Shown here piece by piece: positions 52,219-60,813 of a stretch of 64,000 nucleotides of DNA. The notes below the pieces were generated by a model that worked only from the letters and a program-made list of their open reading frames with translations, was not told the origin of the DNA and made no database searches. Source of the stretch: Stenotrophomonas maltophilia (lineage in GTDB: Bacteria; Pseudomonadota; Gammaproteobacteria; Xanthomonadales; Xanthomonadaceae); contig NZ_LYVJ01000002.1 of NCBI RefSeq assembly GCF_001676385.1, positions 310,001 to 374,000 on the forward strand, given 5' to 3'. The translations under genes and the position numbers were made by a program. Positions within the stretch are counted from its first letter, which is position 1, and each line of letters starts with the position of its first letter.

Positions 52219-52758
52219 ATGAGCACCCTCACCTTCCGCGCCGCCACGCCGGCCGACATCCCCGCCCTGATCGCCCTGGTCACCTCGGCCTACCGCGGCG
52301 ACGCCAGCCGCGCTGGCTGGACCACCGAAGCCGACCTGCTGGATGGCGCCCGCATCGACGCCGAAGGCCTACAGGCCGACCTCGACCGTCCGCGTTCCAC
52401 CATCCTGCTGGCCGAGCGGGAGGGCCGCCTGGTCGCCTGCGCCCACGTCGCCGACGTCGACGGCAAGGGCTACTTCGGCATGTTTTCGGTCGACCCGGCG
52501 CAGCAGGGCGGCGGCGTCGGCAAGCAGCTGATGGACGCGGCCGAAGCGCACGCCGCACGCGAATGGAAGGTGCCGGTGATGCAGATGACGGTGATTGACG
52601 TGCGCGACGAGCTGATCGCCTTCTACGAGCGCCGCGGCTACCAGCGCACCGGCATCAAGAAGCCGTTCCCTTACGGCGACGAGCGTTTCGGCATTCCCAA
52701 GCGCGACGACCTGCGCTTCGAGATCCTGGAAAAGCCGCTGGCCGGAGCGGTCGCGTGA
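52219..52758 (+). CDS. GNAT family N-acetyltransferase
   Basis: The 179-residue protein follows the GNAT fold. It has TFRAATPADIPALIALVTSA at the N-terminus, a strand with ILLAEREGRLVACAHVADVD, and the acetyl-CoA site MFSVDPAQQGGGVGKQLMDA, where Q-x-x-G-x-G/A is clear. The last part has ELIAFYERRGYQRTG. The acceptor substrate is unknown. Its stop overlaps the GTG start of the Rieske gene by 4 bp, so the two are coupled. It may once have continued the suf operon. Confidence 0.87.
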   Translation: MSTLTFRAATPADIPALIALVTSAYRGDASRAGWTTEADLLDGARIDAEGLQADLDRPRSTILLAEREGRLVACAHVADVDGKGYFGMFSVDPAQQGGGVGKQLMDAAEAHAAREWKVPVMQMTVIDVRDELIAFYERRGYQRTGIKKPFPYGDERFGIPKRDDLRFEILEKPLAGAVA

Positions 52759-53087
52759 GCGAAACCTGGACCTTCGTCTGTACCGGCAACGAGCTGTTGC
52801 CGGGCGAAATGAAGAGCGTGTTCGACGAAGTGACCGGCACGCCGATCGTGGTGTTCAACCTGGACGGTGAGCTGTACGCCCTGGAAGACCAGTGCACGCA
52901 TGAAGAGTTCGAGCTGTCTTCAGGCGAGTTCAACACCACCGAAGGCAGCGTGGAATGCGTGCTGCACGGTGCGCGCTTCGATGTGCGCGATGGCCGCGCC
53001 CTGTGCGCCCCGGCCTATACCCCGGTACCCAAGTTCCCGGTGAAACGCGAACACGACGCCGTCTGGACGCGCGACGACCGGGATTGA
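52755..53087 (+). CDS. Rieske [2Fe-2S] ferredoxin
   Basis: The 110-residue protein has the Rieske ligands C47-x-H49 in DQCTHEEFEL and C68-x2-H71 in VECVLHGARFDV, so the [2Fe-2S] site is complete. It resembles the small ferredoxin components of non-haem oxygenases and NirD. No oxygenase gene is nearby, so it may serve general electron transfer; in relatives such a gene is often beside suf genes. The start is GTG 52755 within GTGA, overlapping the GNAT stop. Confidence 0.92.
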   Translation: MSETWTFVCTGNELLPGEMKSVFDEVTGTPIVVFNLDGELYALEDQCTHEEFELSSGEFNTTEGSVECVLHGARFDVRDGRALCAPAYTPVPKFPVKREHDAVWTRDDRD

Positions 53088-53199
53088 GGGCGATCCTGCG
53101 TGAAGAGCGTCCACCCATGGGGTAGATCTACTGAAACCTGCTGAAGGGCCTCCCAAGGCCCTGCCGGGCCACAGGGACCGCCGGCTCGATTGCGCATAT

Positions 53200-53218
53200 G
53201 CGAATCATTATCGTTGAT
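53200..53218. promoter_or_regulatory. Probable Fur box
   Basis: GCGAATCATTATCGTTGAT fits the loose A/T-rich inverted pattern of Fur sites. It lies 44 bp before the start of the small membrane protein gene and upstream of the siderophore receptor. Confidence 0.65.
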
Positions 53219-53261
53219 GTTATTCTACGTAACATCTTCGTAACGACCCTGCCCCTGCGTC

Positions 53262-53669
53262 ATGGCTTCGCCCGCGCCCACCACCACGTTGTGCCAGCTC
53301 GCCCGCCAGGGGTGGCCGCTGGCCGTGGCCGTGCTGCTGACGCTGCTGCTGGGCTGGTCGGCACTGCACGAAGGACGTGGAGACGAACTCTCCGCCCACG
53401 GCTGGCAGGTGAACGCTGACGGTCTTCACCAGGCCGCGCCGCTGCCTCCTGCACCGCCGGCAGACGTATGCCCGCAGCACGCCGCTCCGGCACCGGAGCC
53501 GCCCCTGGATGGCGGGGGCAGCTCGCCCTGCGCCGGACTGCCCCCCCTGCGCGCGCCCCTGATCGCACATATCCCGCTGTGGCGCTCCGAGGCGTTGCGC
53601 TGGCAGTTGCACGATCCCGCGCTGCGGTTGAATCCCAGCCACGCGCCGCCCGCACCGCACGCCAGCTGA
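53262..53669 (+). CDS. Small exported or membrane-anchored protein, unknown function
   Basis: The 135-residue protein has a hydrophobic segment at about residues 19-34 (WPLAVAVLLTLLLGWSAL) that would serve as a signal anchor. A Pro/Ala-rich region follows with Cys70 and Cys90 and no recognised domain. Because it is directly under a Fur box and 150 bp upstream of the TonB receptor, it probably belongs to the iron regulon, though its role is unknown. Codon use matches the neighbours. Confidence 0.6.
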   Translation: MASPAPTTTLCQLARQGWPLAVAVLLTLLLGWSALHEGRGDELSAHGWQVNADGLHQAAPLPPAPPADVCPQHAAPAPEPPLDGGGSSPCAGLPPLRAPLIAHIPLWRSEALRWQLHDPALRLNPSHAPPAPHAS

Positions 53670-53714
53670 GGCGCCCTGCGGCCGTTGCCGTGCGCCTGAT
53701 TGCGTTTACTGCCC

Positions 53715-53731
53715 GCCGAGCGTGGCTCGGC
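53715..53731. repeat. Single SMAG/REP-type hairpin
   Basis: GCCGAGC and GCTCGGC flank GTG. It lies between the small exported protein and the TonB receptor start. Confidence 0.6.
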
Positions 53732-53822
53732 CCTGCAGAACCATTTCCCGCCTGTCGACGCACGCCCACCCGCTCGGGCTCGTCCTCGCCCTTTTCCAAT
53801 CCAGGCCACTACCGCCCACGCC

Positions 53823-56114
53823 ATGACCTACATCACGTCCCGCAAGTACGCCCCGCGCGTTTCCCTGCTCGCCACCGCCACCCTGGCCGCCGGCTTCGCG
53901 CCGCTGGCCGCGCAGGCTGCCGACGGCGCCGACGCCGGTTCCCGCAACGCCACCGAGCTGGACAAGGTGCAGGTGCGCGGCAGTTGGTTCAATCCGTCCT
54001 CGCCGAAGTTCACCGCCGAACTGCTGGACACCCCGAAGTCGGTGTCGATCGTGCCGGAAAGGCTGATCACCGAAACCGGTGCAACCAACCTGCAGGATGC
54101 ACTGCGCATGGTGCCGGGCATCACCTTCGGTGCCGGCGAAGGCGGCAACCCGACCGGTGACCGGCCCTTCATCCGCGGCTTCGATTCACAGAGCAACGTC
54201 TTCGTCGATGGCCTGCGCGATGTCGGTTCGCAGACCCGCGAAGTGTTCGATCTGGAGCAGGTGGAAGTGGTCAAGGGCCCGAGCTCGGCCTACGGCGGCC
54301 GTGATTCCGGTGGCGGCAGCCTGAACCTGGTGAGCAAGACGCCGAAGCTGAAGAACGAGACCCACGCCAGCATGGGCCTCGGTACCGACAGCTACGCGCG
54401 CGGCACGGTAGATGCCAACTACGTGCTGGGCGATGGCATCGCCGCCCGCCTGAACCTGATGAAGCACGAATCCGACATCGCCGGCCGCGACGCCGCCAAT
54501 GTCAGCCGCTGGGGCATCGCACCGTCGATCGCGTTCGGCCTGAACGGCCCGGCGCAGCTGATCGCCAGCCACTACCACATGCAGAGCGATGACCTGCCGG
54601 ACGCCGGTGGTTTCCCGTACGGCAACCCGAACGGAGCGCCGGCCTCGAAGTGGGTCGACGGCCGCCCGATGGTGCCGGACCGCAACAACTACTACGGGCT
54701 GGTCGACCGTGACTTCCAGCGCACCCGCGCCGACATCAGCACCCTGGATGCCAGCTACGACTTTGGCGGCCACAAGCTGCGCAACATCGCGCGCCTGGGC
54801 AACACCAGCAACGATTACCTGTGGACCCAGCCAGACGACAGCCAGGGCAACCCGAACAACTACGGCACCTTGTGGCGCCGTACCAACAGCCGCGCCGTCG
54901 ACGTCAAGAGCTTCGCCGACCAACTGGGCCTGACCGGCGCCTTCCAGACCGGTGCGCTCAAGCACAGCTACAGCGCGGGCGTGGAATACAGCGACGAGAA
55001 GATGACCCGCGGCAGCTACCTGATGACTCCGGGCACCAGCAATCCGCTGACCGGCAACAACAAGTGCCCGACCACCGGCGCGGCCACCGGTTACAACTGC
55101 ACCGACTTCGCCAATCCCGACCCGCGCGATCCGTGGGCGGCCACCCATTCGGTGTACCGCAGCGACAAGGCACTGGACGTCGAACAGCGCACCAGGACCA
55201 CCTCGGCCTACGTGTTCGACACGATCGAGCTCAATGAGCAGTGGATGGTCAACCTCGGCCTGCGTTACGACGACTTCCGCACCACCCTGACCACACCGGT
55301 GGCCGGCAAGGCACCGACCCGCGTGCGCAACGACAACGACTTCCTGAACTACCAGGCCGGCGTCGTGTTCAAGCCGGTCGCCAACGGCAGCATCTACCTG
55401 TCCTGGGGTACCTCCTCGACCCCGCCGGGCATGGACGGCGGTGACGGTTCGGACGGCCTCAGTGCCGCCGTGGCCGACCTCAAGCCGCAGGATACGAAGA
55501 ACCTCGAGCTGGGCACCAAGTGGGACCTGTTCGACCAGCGCCTGAATCTCACTGCGGCGATCTTCCACACCGTGATGAACAACGCGCGCGTGACCGTCGA
55601 CAATGGCACCAGCCAGAACGCCGGCAAGAAAGAGATCAACGGTTTCGAGCTGGGCTTCAACGGCCAACTGACCGATGCCTGGAGCCTGTATGGCGGCTAC
55701 ACCTACCTCGATTCCGAGCTGAAGGACAACGGCTTCGTCTGTGGCGCACCGGTGGGCCGCACCTGCCCCTCCAACGTCTACGTGCCCTCGCCGTACAACG
55801 GCAACGTGTTCCCGAACACCGCCAAGCACAGCGCCAACCTGTGGACCACCTACCGCTTCCCGATCGGCCTGACCGTGGGCGCCGGTGCGTTCTACTCGGA
55901 CAAGCAGTACGGTGACGTCGCCAACACCAAGTGGATCGCCAGCTACACCCGCTTCGACGCCATGGCCAGCTACGCGCTCCAGGACAACATCAGCCTGCAG
56001 CTCAACGTGCAGAACCTGACCGACAAGACCTACTTCACCAAGGCTTATGCCTCGCACTACGCGAGCATCGCCCCGGGTCGCTCGGCCACCCTGGCACTGA
56101 ACGTGAAGTTCTGA
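53823..56114 (+). CDS. TonB-dependent catecholate-type siderophore receptor (Fiu/PiuA-like)
   Basis: The 763-residue outer-membrane receptor has a signal peptide ending near AAQAADG, a TonB-box-like LDKVQVRG, and the plug domain with DTPKSVSIVPERLITETGA and RPFIRGFDSQSNVFVDGLRD. The barrel closes with the aromatic end of ATLALNVKF. The plug is typical of the siderophore receptor family (TIGR01783). Linkage to a PiuC-like gene 800 bp downstream supports the Fiu/PiuA type, which imports catecholate-iron complexes. Control by Fur is likely from the box at 53200. A strong terminator follows at 56132. Confidence 0.92.
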   Translation: MTYITSRKYAPRVSLLATATLAAGFAPLAAQAADGADAGSRNATELDKVQVRGSWFNPSSPKFTAELLDTPKSVSIVPERLITETGATNLQDALRMVPGITFGAGEGGNPTGDRPFIRGFDSQSNVFVDGLRDVGSQTREVFDLEQVEVVKGPSSAYGGRDSGGGSLNLVSKTPKLKNETHASMGLGTDSYARGTVDANYVLGDGIAARLNLMKHESDIAGRDAANVSRWGIAPSIAFGLNGPAQLIASHYHMQSDDLPDAGGFPYGNPNGAPASKWVDGRPMVPDRNNYYGLVDRDFQRTRADISTLDASYDFGGHKLRNIARLGNTSNDYLWTQPDDSQGNPNNYGTLWRRTNSRAVDVKSFADQLGLTGAFQTGALKHSYSAGVEYSDEKMTRGSYLMTPGTSNPLTGNNKCPTTGAATGYNCTDFANPDPRDPWAATHSVYRSDKALDVEQRTRTTSAYVFDTIELNEQWMVNLGLRYDDFRTTLTTPVAGKAPTRVRNDNDFLNYQAGVVFKPVANGSIYLSWGTSSTPPGMDGGDGSDGLSAAVADLKPQDTKNLELGTKWDLFDQRLNLTAAIFHTVMNNARVTVDNGTSQNAGKKEINGFELGFNGQLTDAWSLYGGYTYLDSELKDNGFVCGAPVGRTCPSNVYVPSPYNGNVFPNTAKHSANLWTTYRFPIGLTVGAGAFYSDKQYGDVANTKWIASYTRFDAMASYALQDNISLQLNVQNLTDKTYFTKAYASHYASIAPGRSATLALNVKF

Positions 56115-56131
56115 TGTAACTCCGCTCCACC

Positions 56132-56157
56132 ACGGCGGCAGGCGCTCCTGCCGCCGT
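56132..56157 (+). terminator. Intrinsic terminator after the siderophore receptor gene
   Basis: ACGGCGGCAGG pairs with CCTGCCGCCGT around a 4-nt loop, followed by TCTTGTTT. It may allow partial read-through to the Sel1 gene 26 bp later. Confidence 0.8.
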
Positions 56158-56182
56158 TCTTGTTTCCGGCGATACTCACCCC

Positions 56183-56902
56183 ATGGCGACCCGTACCTCC
56201 ATCGACAGCGATGCCCTGGCCGAGCTGCTGCTGCACGATCCAGAGGCGGCCTTCGCAAATGTGCGCGATGCCGCGCAGGCCGGGCAGGTCGAAGCACAAC
56301 TGCTGCTTGCGCAGATGCACATGGAAGGCAAAGGCACCACGCCGGACGCCTCGGCGGCCCTGCTCTGGTACGAAACCGCCGCCAACAATGGCGCCCCGAT
56401 GGCGATGAACATGCTTGGCCGCTGCCATGAACTGGGCCGGGGCACTGCGCCCGATCCGGCACTGGCGGCGGTGTGGTACCGGCGCGCCGCCGACACCGGG
56501 CTGGACTGGGGCCTGTACAACCTGGCCAACCTGCTGGCCACCGGCCGCGGCGTGACGCAGGACCGCGCACAGGCACTGGCCCTGTATACCCGTGCCGCGC
56601 ACCTGGGCCACGCCAAATCGATGAACCTGCTGGCCCGCCACCTCGAAGACGGCCTGGACACCGCACCAGACCCCCAGGCGGCCCTGGCCTGGTACCAGCG
56701 CGCGGCCGAAGCCGGTGATTTCCGCGGCCAGGCCAACTACGCCTCGATCCTGCTGCAGGCCGGCCAGATCGAACAGGCCGTGCACTGGCTGCGGCTTGCA
56801 CTGGCCCACGGCAGCCCGGCGTTCATGGCGCACATCGTGCCGGAGCTGGCCGCGTCCCCGCATCCGCAGGTGCGCGCCCTGGTCGCACCGCCTTCCCTCT
56901 GA
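56183..56902 (+). CDS. Sel1-like repeat protein
   Basis: The 239-residue protein is built of about five Sel1/TPR-like repeats, each with an A-x-x-W/L-Y pattern: [55 protein letters not shown] and [20 protein letters not shown]. It has no signal peptide, so it should be a cytoplasmic scaffold. Sel1 genes commonly sit between a Fiu-type receptor and PiuC in related bacteria, so an iron-related role is likely but unproven. The gene is 10 bp before piuC. Confidence 0.85.
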   Translation: MATRTSIDSDALAELLLHDPEAAFANVRDAAQAGQVEAQLLLAQMHMEGKGTTPDASAALLWYETAANNGAPMAMNMLGRCHELGRGTAPDPALAAVWYRRAADTGLDWGLYNLANLLATGRGVTQDRAQALALYTRAAHLGHAKSMNLLARHLEDGLDTAPDPQAALAWYQRAAEAGDFRGQANYASILLQAGQIEQAVHWLRLALAHGSPAFMAHIVPELAASPHPQVRALVAPPSL

Positions 56903-56912
56903 GGAGTCCTGC

Positions 56913-57590
56913 ATGCTGCTGCACATCCCCGACATCCTCAGCACCGGGCAGGTCGCCGAGTTCCGCCGCCGGCTGGATGCCGCCGACTGGACCGATGGCC
57001 GCGAGACCGTCGGCCATCTGGGCGCGCAGGCCAAGCACAACCAGCAGCTGCCCGAAGCGTCGCCGCTGCGCCGCGAGCTCGGCGAGATCATCCTCGTCGC
57101 ACTGGCCCGGCACCCGCTGTTCTTCAGCGCCGCGCTGCCGCTGAAATACCTGCCGCCGCGCTTCAACCGCTACAGCGGTGGTGGCACCTACGGCTTCCAC
57201 GTCGACGGCGCGGTGATGAACCTGGCCAACGGCGAACAGCTGCGTTCGGACATTTCCTGCACGCTGTTCCTGTCGGCGCCGGACGAGTACGAAGGCGGTG
57301 AGCTGATCATCAGCGATACCTACGGCGAGCACGAAGTGAAGCTGCCGGCCGGCGACCTGATCGTGTATCCGTCCAGCAGCCTGCACCAGGTCCGGCCGGT
57401 TACCCGCGGTGCGCGCGTGGCATCGTTCTTCTGGGTGCAGAGCATGGTCCGCGACGATGTGCAGCGCCGCCTGCTGTGGGAAATGGACGGCTCGATCGAG
57501 CGCCTGCGACAGACCGGCGGCGACGCCGAAGCAGTGCTGCAGCTGACCGGCGTGTACCACAACCTGCTGCGGCGCTGGAGCGAGGTCTGA
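56913..57590 (+). CDS. Fe(II)/2-oxoglutarate-dependent PKHD-type dioxygenase (PiuC/YbiX-like)
   Basis: The 225-residue protein has the iron facial triad: H96 and D98 in [10 protein letters not shown], and H158 in [18 protein letters not shown], where the following Arg binds 2-oxoglutarate. [14 protein letters not shown] is the hallmark of the PiuC/YbiX group. These enzymes are induced by iron limitation and lie next to a siderophore receptor (PiuA/Fiu), as here. The substrate is unknown. ATG 56913 has GAGGAG at 8 nt. Confidence 0.9.
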   Translation: MLLHIPDILSTGQVAEFRRRLDAADWTDGRETVGHLGAQAKHNQQLPEASPLRRELGEIILVALARHPLFFSAALPLKYLPPRFNRYSGGGTYGFHVDGAVMNLANGEQLRSDISCTLFLSAPDEYEGGELIISDTYGEHEVKLPAGDLIVYPSSSLHQVRPVTRGARVASFFWVQSMVRDDVQRRLLWEMDGSIERLRQTGGDAEAVLQLTGVYHNLLRRWSEV

Positions 57591-57670
57591 GCGCCCGCTG
57601 CCCCGGCAGACACCGACCTCGACCGGCACAGGCTCCCCGCTGGAGGAACACGGAACCGAGCAACGCAATT

Positions 57671-57689
57671 GCGAGCTATTCTCATCAAT
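57671..57689. promoter_or_regulatory. Probable Fur box upstream of the PepSY gene
   Basis: GCGAGCTATTCTCATCAAT resembles the Fur consensus and the box at 53200. It lies 39 bp before the GTG start at 57728 and would give a second iron-controlled transcript. Confidence 0.6.
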
Positions 57690-57727
57690 GATGTAATGAG
57701 CAATCCCTGGCCACCCCTTACCCTGCC

Positions 57728-58366
57728 GTGACCCGCCCTGCCCCTTCCACCGTGCAGCAGCAACAAAGCCGCGGCTTCTGGCTGCGCACGCTGCACCAGT
57801 GGCACTGGATCAGCTCGGCGGTGTGCCTGGTCGGCATGCTGTTGTTTGCGGTCACCGGCCTGACCCTCAACCATGCGGCGAAGATCGAGGCCAAGCCAGA
57901 GGTGCACAACCAGCACGTGGAACTGCCCGCCGCGCTGCTTGGCCAACTCGGCCCGCGTGAGGACGGCAACGCTCCAATCCCGCGCCCCGCCCGGCAATGG
58001 CTGGATGCGCAGTTGGGTATTGCCATCGGCGGGCGCCCGGCCGAGTGGTCGGCTGACGAGATCTACCTGTCGCTGCCGCGGCCCGGCGGCGACGCCTGGT
58101 TGAGCATTGATCGCCAGACCGGCGCCGTGGAATACGAATCGACATCGCGCGGCGCGGTGTCCTACCTCAACGACCTGCATAAGGGCCGCAACGCCGGTCC
58201 GGCGTGGGGTTGGTTCCTGGACCTGTTCGCCGTGGCCTGCCTGGTGTTCTGCATCACCGGCCTGTTCCTGTTGCACCTGCATGCGCGGCAGCGGCGTATG
58301 ACCTGGCCGCTGGTCGGCCTCGGCCTGATGATTCCACTGCTGGTCGCCCTGCTGCTGATCCACTGA
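57728..58366 (+). CDS. PepSY-associated inner-membrane protein
   Basis: The 212-residue protein has three likely helices, at about residues 28-46, 166-184 and 192-211. A periplasmic PepSY-like domain lies between the first two. Histidines stand near the ends of the helices (LHQWHW before the first, LLHLHARQ after the second), where they could hold haem; the FoxB ferric reductase of Pseudomonas is a haem-bearing PepSY-TM relative. Start GTG 57728 is used. It leads the downstream set of DUF2271, DUF4198, ApbE and diflavin reductase genes. Role in siderophore-iron reduction is inferred. Confidence 0.82.
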   Translation: MTRPAPSTVQQQQSRGFWLRTLHQWHWISSAVCLVGMLLFAVTGLTLNHAAKIEAKPEVHNQHVELPAALLGQLGPREDGNAPIPRPARQWLDAQLGIAIGGRPAEWSADEIYLSLPRPGGDAWLSIDRQTGAVEYESTSRGAVSYLNDLHKGRNAGPAWGWFLDLFAVACLVFCITGLFLLHLHARQRRMTWPLVGLGLMIPLLVALLLIH

Positions 58367-58391
58367 CCTTCCCCATTCCCGGAGCCGCCCC

Positions 58392-58910
58392 ATGCGCGTC
58401 ACCCTGACCATCGCCCTCAGCGGGCTGCTGGCCACCTCGCCGGCCTACGCCGCCACCCTGGACATCAACGTCGAAGTGCCCACGCTCCGCGTGGCCGAAT
58501 ACCACCGCCCGTATGTGGCGGTATGGCTGGAAGGCGCCGACCAGAAAGTCGCGGCCAACCTGTCGGTCTGGTACCAGCAGACCGGCAACAGCGAAGGCCA
58601 CGGCACCAAGTGGTTGCCCGACCTGCGCCAGTGGTGGCGCAAGAGCGGCCGCACCCTGCAGGTACCGGTGGACGGCGTGACCGGCCCGACCCGACCCGCC
58701 GGCCGGCACGCGCTGTCGTTCAACGACAGGCAGCCGGCGCTGAAACAGCTGGCCCCGGGCAACTACACCCTGGTAGTGGAAGCAGTGCGCGAAGTTGGCG
58801 GCCGTGAACTGCTGAAGATCCCCTTCACCTGGCCGGCCACCGCCGCGCAGAGCGGCAAGGCGCAGGGCAGCACCGAACTGGGCCAGGTCACCCTCGCCGT
58901 CAAACCCTGA
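58392..58910 (+). CDS. DUF2271 periplasmic protein
   Basis: The 172-residue protein has a signal peptide (TIALSGLLATSPAYAA). The mature beta-rich domain includes RPYVAVWLEGADQKVAANLS and LPDLRQWWRKSG, both typical of DUF2271. These proteins occur with PepSY, DUF4198 and ApbE in iron and flavinylation gene sets. No FMN attachment motif is obvious. It lies 25 bp after the PepSY gene. Its stop codon is next to a GGGGACGGAGGGG repeat. Confidence 0.83.
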   Translation: MRVTLTIALSGLLATSPAYAATLDINVEVPTLRVAEYHRPYVAVWLEGADQKVAANLSVWYQQTGNSEGHGTKWLPDLRQWWRKSGRTLQVPVDGVTGPTRPAGRHALSFNDRQPALKQLAPGNYTLVVEAVREVGGRELLKIPFTWPATAAQSGKAQGSTELGQVTLAVKP

Positions 58911-58945
58911 AAAGGGGACGGAGGGGATTAAGTCGTAATCCCCTT
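58910..58945. repeat. GGGGACGGAGGGGATTAAG repeat, single copy
   Basis: The copy at 58910-58932 begins at the last base of the DUF2271 stop codon. GGGGATTA and TAATCCCC form a hairpin around AGTCG. It equals the copies at 33311 and 33399. Confidence 0.8.
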
Positions 58946-58985
58946 CTCCTTGCCGCATCACCCCGCATCCACTGGAGTCTTCCGC

Positions 58986-59789
58986 ATGAAGCGCACGCTT
59001 GTCCTCGCCGCCGCCCTGGCCGTTGCCCTTCCCTTCTCCGCCCTGGCCCACAAGGCCTGGCTGCTGCCCTCGCAGACCGTGATCGCCGGCAATGCACCGT
59101 GGATCACCGTCGATGGTGCGGTCTCCAACGACCTGTTCTACTTCAACCACGTGCCGCTGCGCCTGGAATCGCTGGTGATCACCGCGCCGGACGGCAGCAG
59201 CGTGCAGCCGCAGAACGCGTCCACCGGCAAGTACCGCAGCGTGTTCGACATCGAACTGAAGCAGCCGGGCACCTACCGCATCGCGTCGGTCAATGACGGC
59301 CTGTTCGCCACCTACGAACAGAACGGCGAGCGCAAGCGCTGGCGCGGCAGCGCCGCCACCTTCGGTGAACTGCCCAAGGACGCGAAGAAGCTGGAAGTAA
59401 GCCAGTCGGTCGGCCGTGTGGAGACCTTCGTCACCAACGGCGCGCCGAACGACACCGCACTGAAGCCGACCAACCGTGGCATCGAGCTGGTGGCCGTCGG
59501 CCATCCGAACGATCTGTTCGCTGGCGAGGAAGCGACGTTCCGCGTGCTGGTCGACGGCAAGCCGACCGCAGGCCTGGAATTCGAGATCGTGCGTGGCGCC
59601 ACCCGCTACCGCAACGCGCAGGACGAGCTGAAGGTCACCAGCGATGCCAAGGGCGAAATCAGGGTGACCTGGCCGGAAGCCGGCATGTACTGGCTGGAAA
59701 CCGGCACCGAGGACAGCAAGACTTCGGTGAAGCAGGCCGCCAAGCGCCGCCTGAGCTACGTCGCCACGCTGGAGGTACTGCCGCAGTAA
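58986..59789 (+). CDS. DUF4198 periplasmic protein
   Basis: The 267-residue protein has a signal peptide ([17 protein letters not shown]). The mature part begins [20 protein letters not shown], which is the start of DUF4198 and resembles nickel- and cobalt-associated periplasmic proteins. The histidine right after the cleavage site could bind metal. The protein has two beta domains, with [20 protein letters not shown] in the second. Genes on both sides suggest a role in periplasmic iron handling. ATG 58986 is 76 bp after DUF2271. Confidence 0.83.
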   Translation: MKRTLVLAAALAVALPFSALAHKAWLLPSQTVIAGNAPWITVDGAVSNDLFYFNHVPLRLESLVITAPDGSSVQPQNASTGKYRSVFDIELKQPGTYRIASVNDGLFATYEQNGERKRWRGSAATFGELPKDAKKLEVSQSVGRVETFVTNGAPNDTALKPTNRGIELVAVGHPNDLFAGEEATFRVLVDGKPTAGLEFEIVRGATRYRNAQDELKVTSDAKGEIRVTWPEAGMYWLETGTEDSKTSVKQAAKRRLSYVATLEVLPQ

Positions 59790-59841
59790 TGGCCTGGAGC
59801 GCGATGCCGGGCACCCGGCATCGTGCCCGCAGCACACCACC

Positions 59842-60813
59842 ATGACCGATCCCCTGCTCGACATCGCCCGCCTCGGTGGCACCACCATGGGCACCACCTG
59901 GAGCGTGTCGCTGGTCGCCCCGTGCCAGCGCGACCTGCACCCGTTGCATGCTGGCATCCAGGCGCGGCTGGATGAGGTGGTCGCGCAGATGAGCACCTGG
60001 GAGTGCGGCTCGGACATCAGCCGCTACAACCGCGCCGAGGCCGGCCAGTGGTGCGCGCTGCCCGCCGAAACGCGCCACGTCCTGGCCTGTGCGCAGGCGA
60101 TCGCCGCCACCAGCAACGGCGCGTTCGATCCCACCGTGGGTCCGCTGGTTGCACTGTGGGGCTTCGGTGCCCATGCCGGTAAACGCCGCCAGCCCGATGC
60201 CGGCCTCCTGCAGGCCACCCGCGAACGGTGCGGCTGGCAGCGCCTGCAGTGGCAGGACGATGCGCTGCTGCAACCGGGCGGGCTGGAACTGGATCTTTCT
60301 GCCATCGCCAAGGGCTTCGGCGTCGATCACGTCACCGCGTGGCTGCGTGGACAAGGCGTTGCCGCAGCGCTGATTGAGGTCGGCGGTGAACTGGCCGGCT
60401 ACGGCCGCAAACCGGACGGCCAGCCGTGGCGCGTACTGGTGGAATCCGCGCCGGAAGAAGACGCGCAAACCGATGCTCCGCCACGGGTGCTGGCGCTGGA
60501 CGGCAAGGCGGTGGCCACCTCCGGCGATCGCTGGCACCAGTACCAGGCCGATGGCGAGGCCTACAGCCACAGTCTCGACCCGCGTACCGGCAGACCGGTA
60601 CGGCAGGTTGCCGCAGCGGTCACCGTGGTAGCCGACGACGCGATGCACGCCGATGCCTGGGCCACTGCGCTGACCGTACTCGGTCGCGAGCAGGGCATGG
60701 CGCTGGCCGAACGCGAAGGCTTGGCCGCGCGCTATCTGCAGCGCGCCGCAGACGGCCCGCAGGAATTTCTCAGCAGCGCCTTCCAGCGCCTGCTCGACGA
60801 GCAGGACGCATGA
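59842..60813 (+). CDS. apbE: ApbE-type FAD:protein FMN transferase, without signal peptide
   Basis: The 323-residue protein shows the ApbE pattern: GTTMGTTWSVSLV at the start, ATSNGAFDPTVGPLVALWGF, ELDLSAIAKGFGVDHVTAWL, LIEVGGELAGYGRKPDGQPW and SHSLDPRTGRPV near residue 250. ADDAMHADAWATAL carries the metal-binding Asp. ApbE moves FMN from FAD to a Ser/Thr of a target protein. Most are exported lipoproteins; this one starts directly with the domain and would act in the cytoplasm unless a start is missed. It overlaps the reductase gene by 4 bp (ATGA). Confidence 0.9.
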   Translation: MTDPLLDIARLGGTTMGTTWSVSLVAPCQRDLHPLHAGIQARLDEVVAQMSTWECGSDISRYNRAEAGQWCALPAETRHVLACAQAIAATSNGAFDPTVGPLVALWGFGAHAGKRRQPDAGLLQATRERCGWQRLQWQDDALLQPGGLELDLSAIAKGFGVDHVTAWLRGQGVAAALIEVGGELAGYGRKPDGQPWRVLVESAPEEDAQTDAPPRVLALDGKAVATSGDRWHQYQADGEAYSHSLDPRTGRPVRQVAAAVTVVADDAMHADAWATALTVLGREQGMALAEREGLAARYLQRAADGPQEFLSSAFQRLLDEQDA

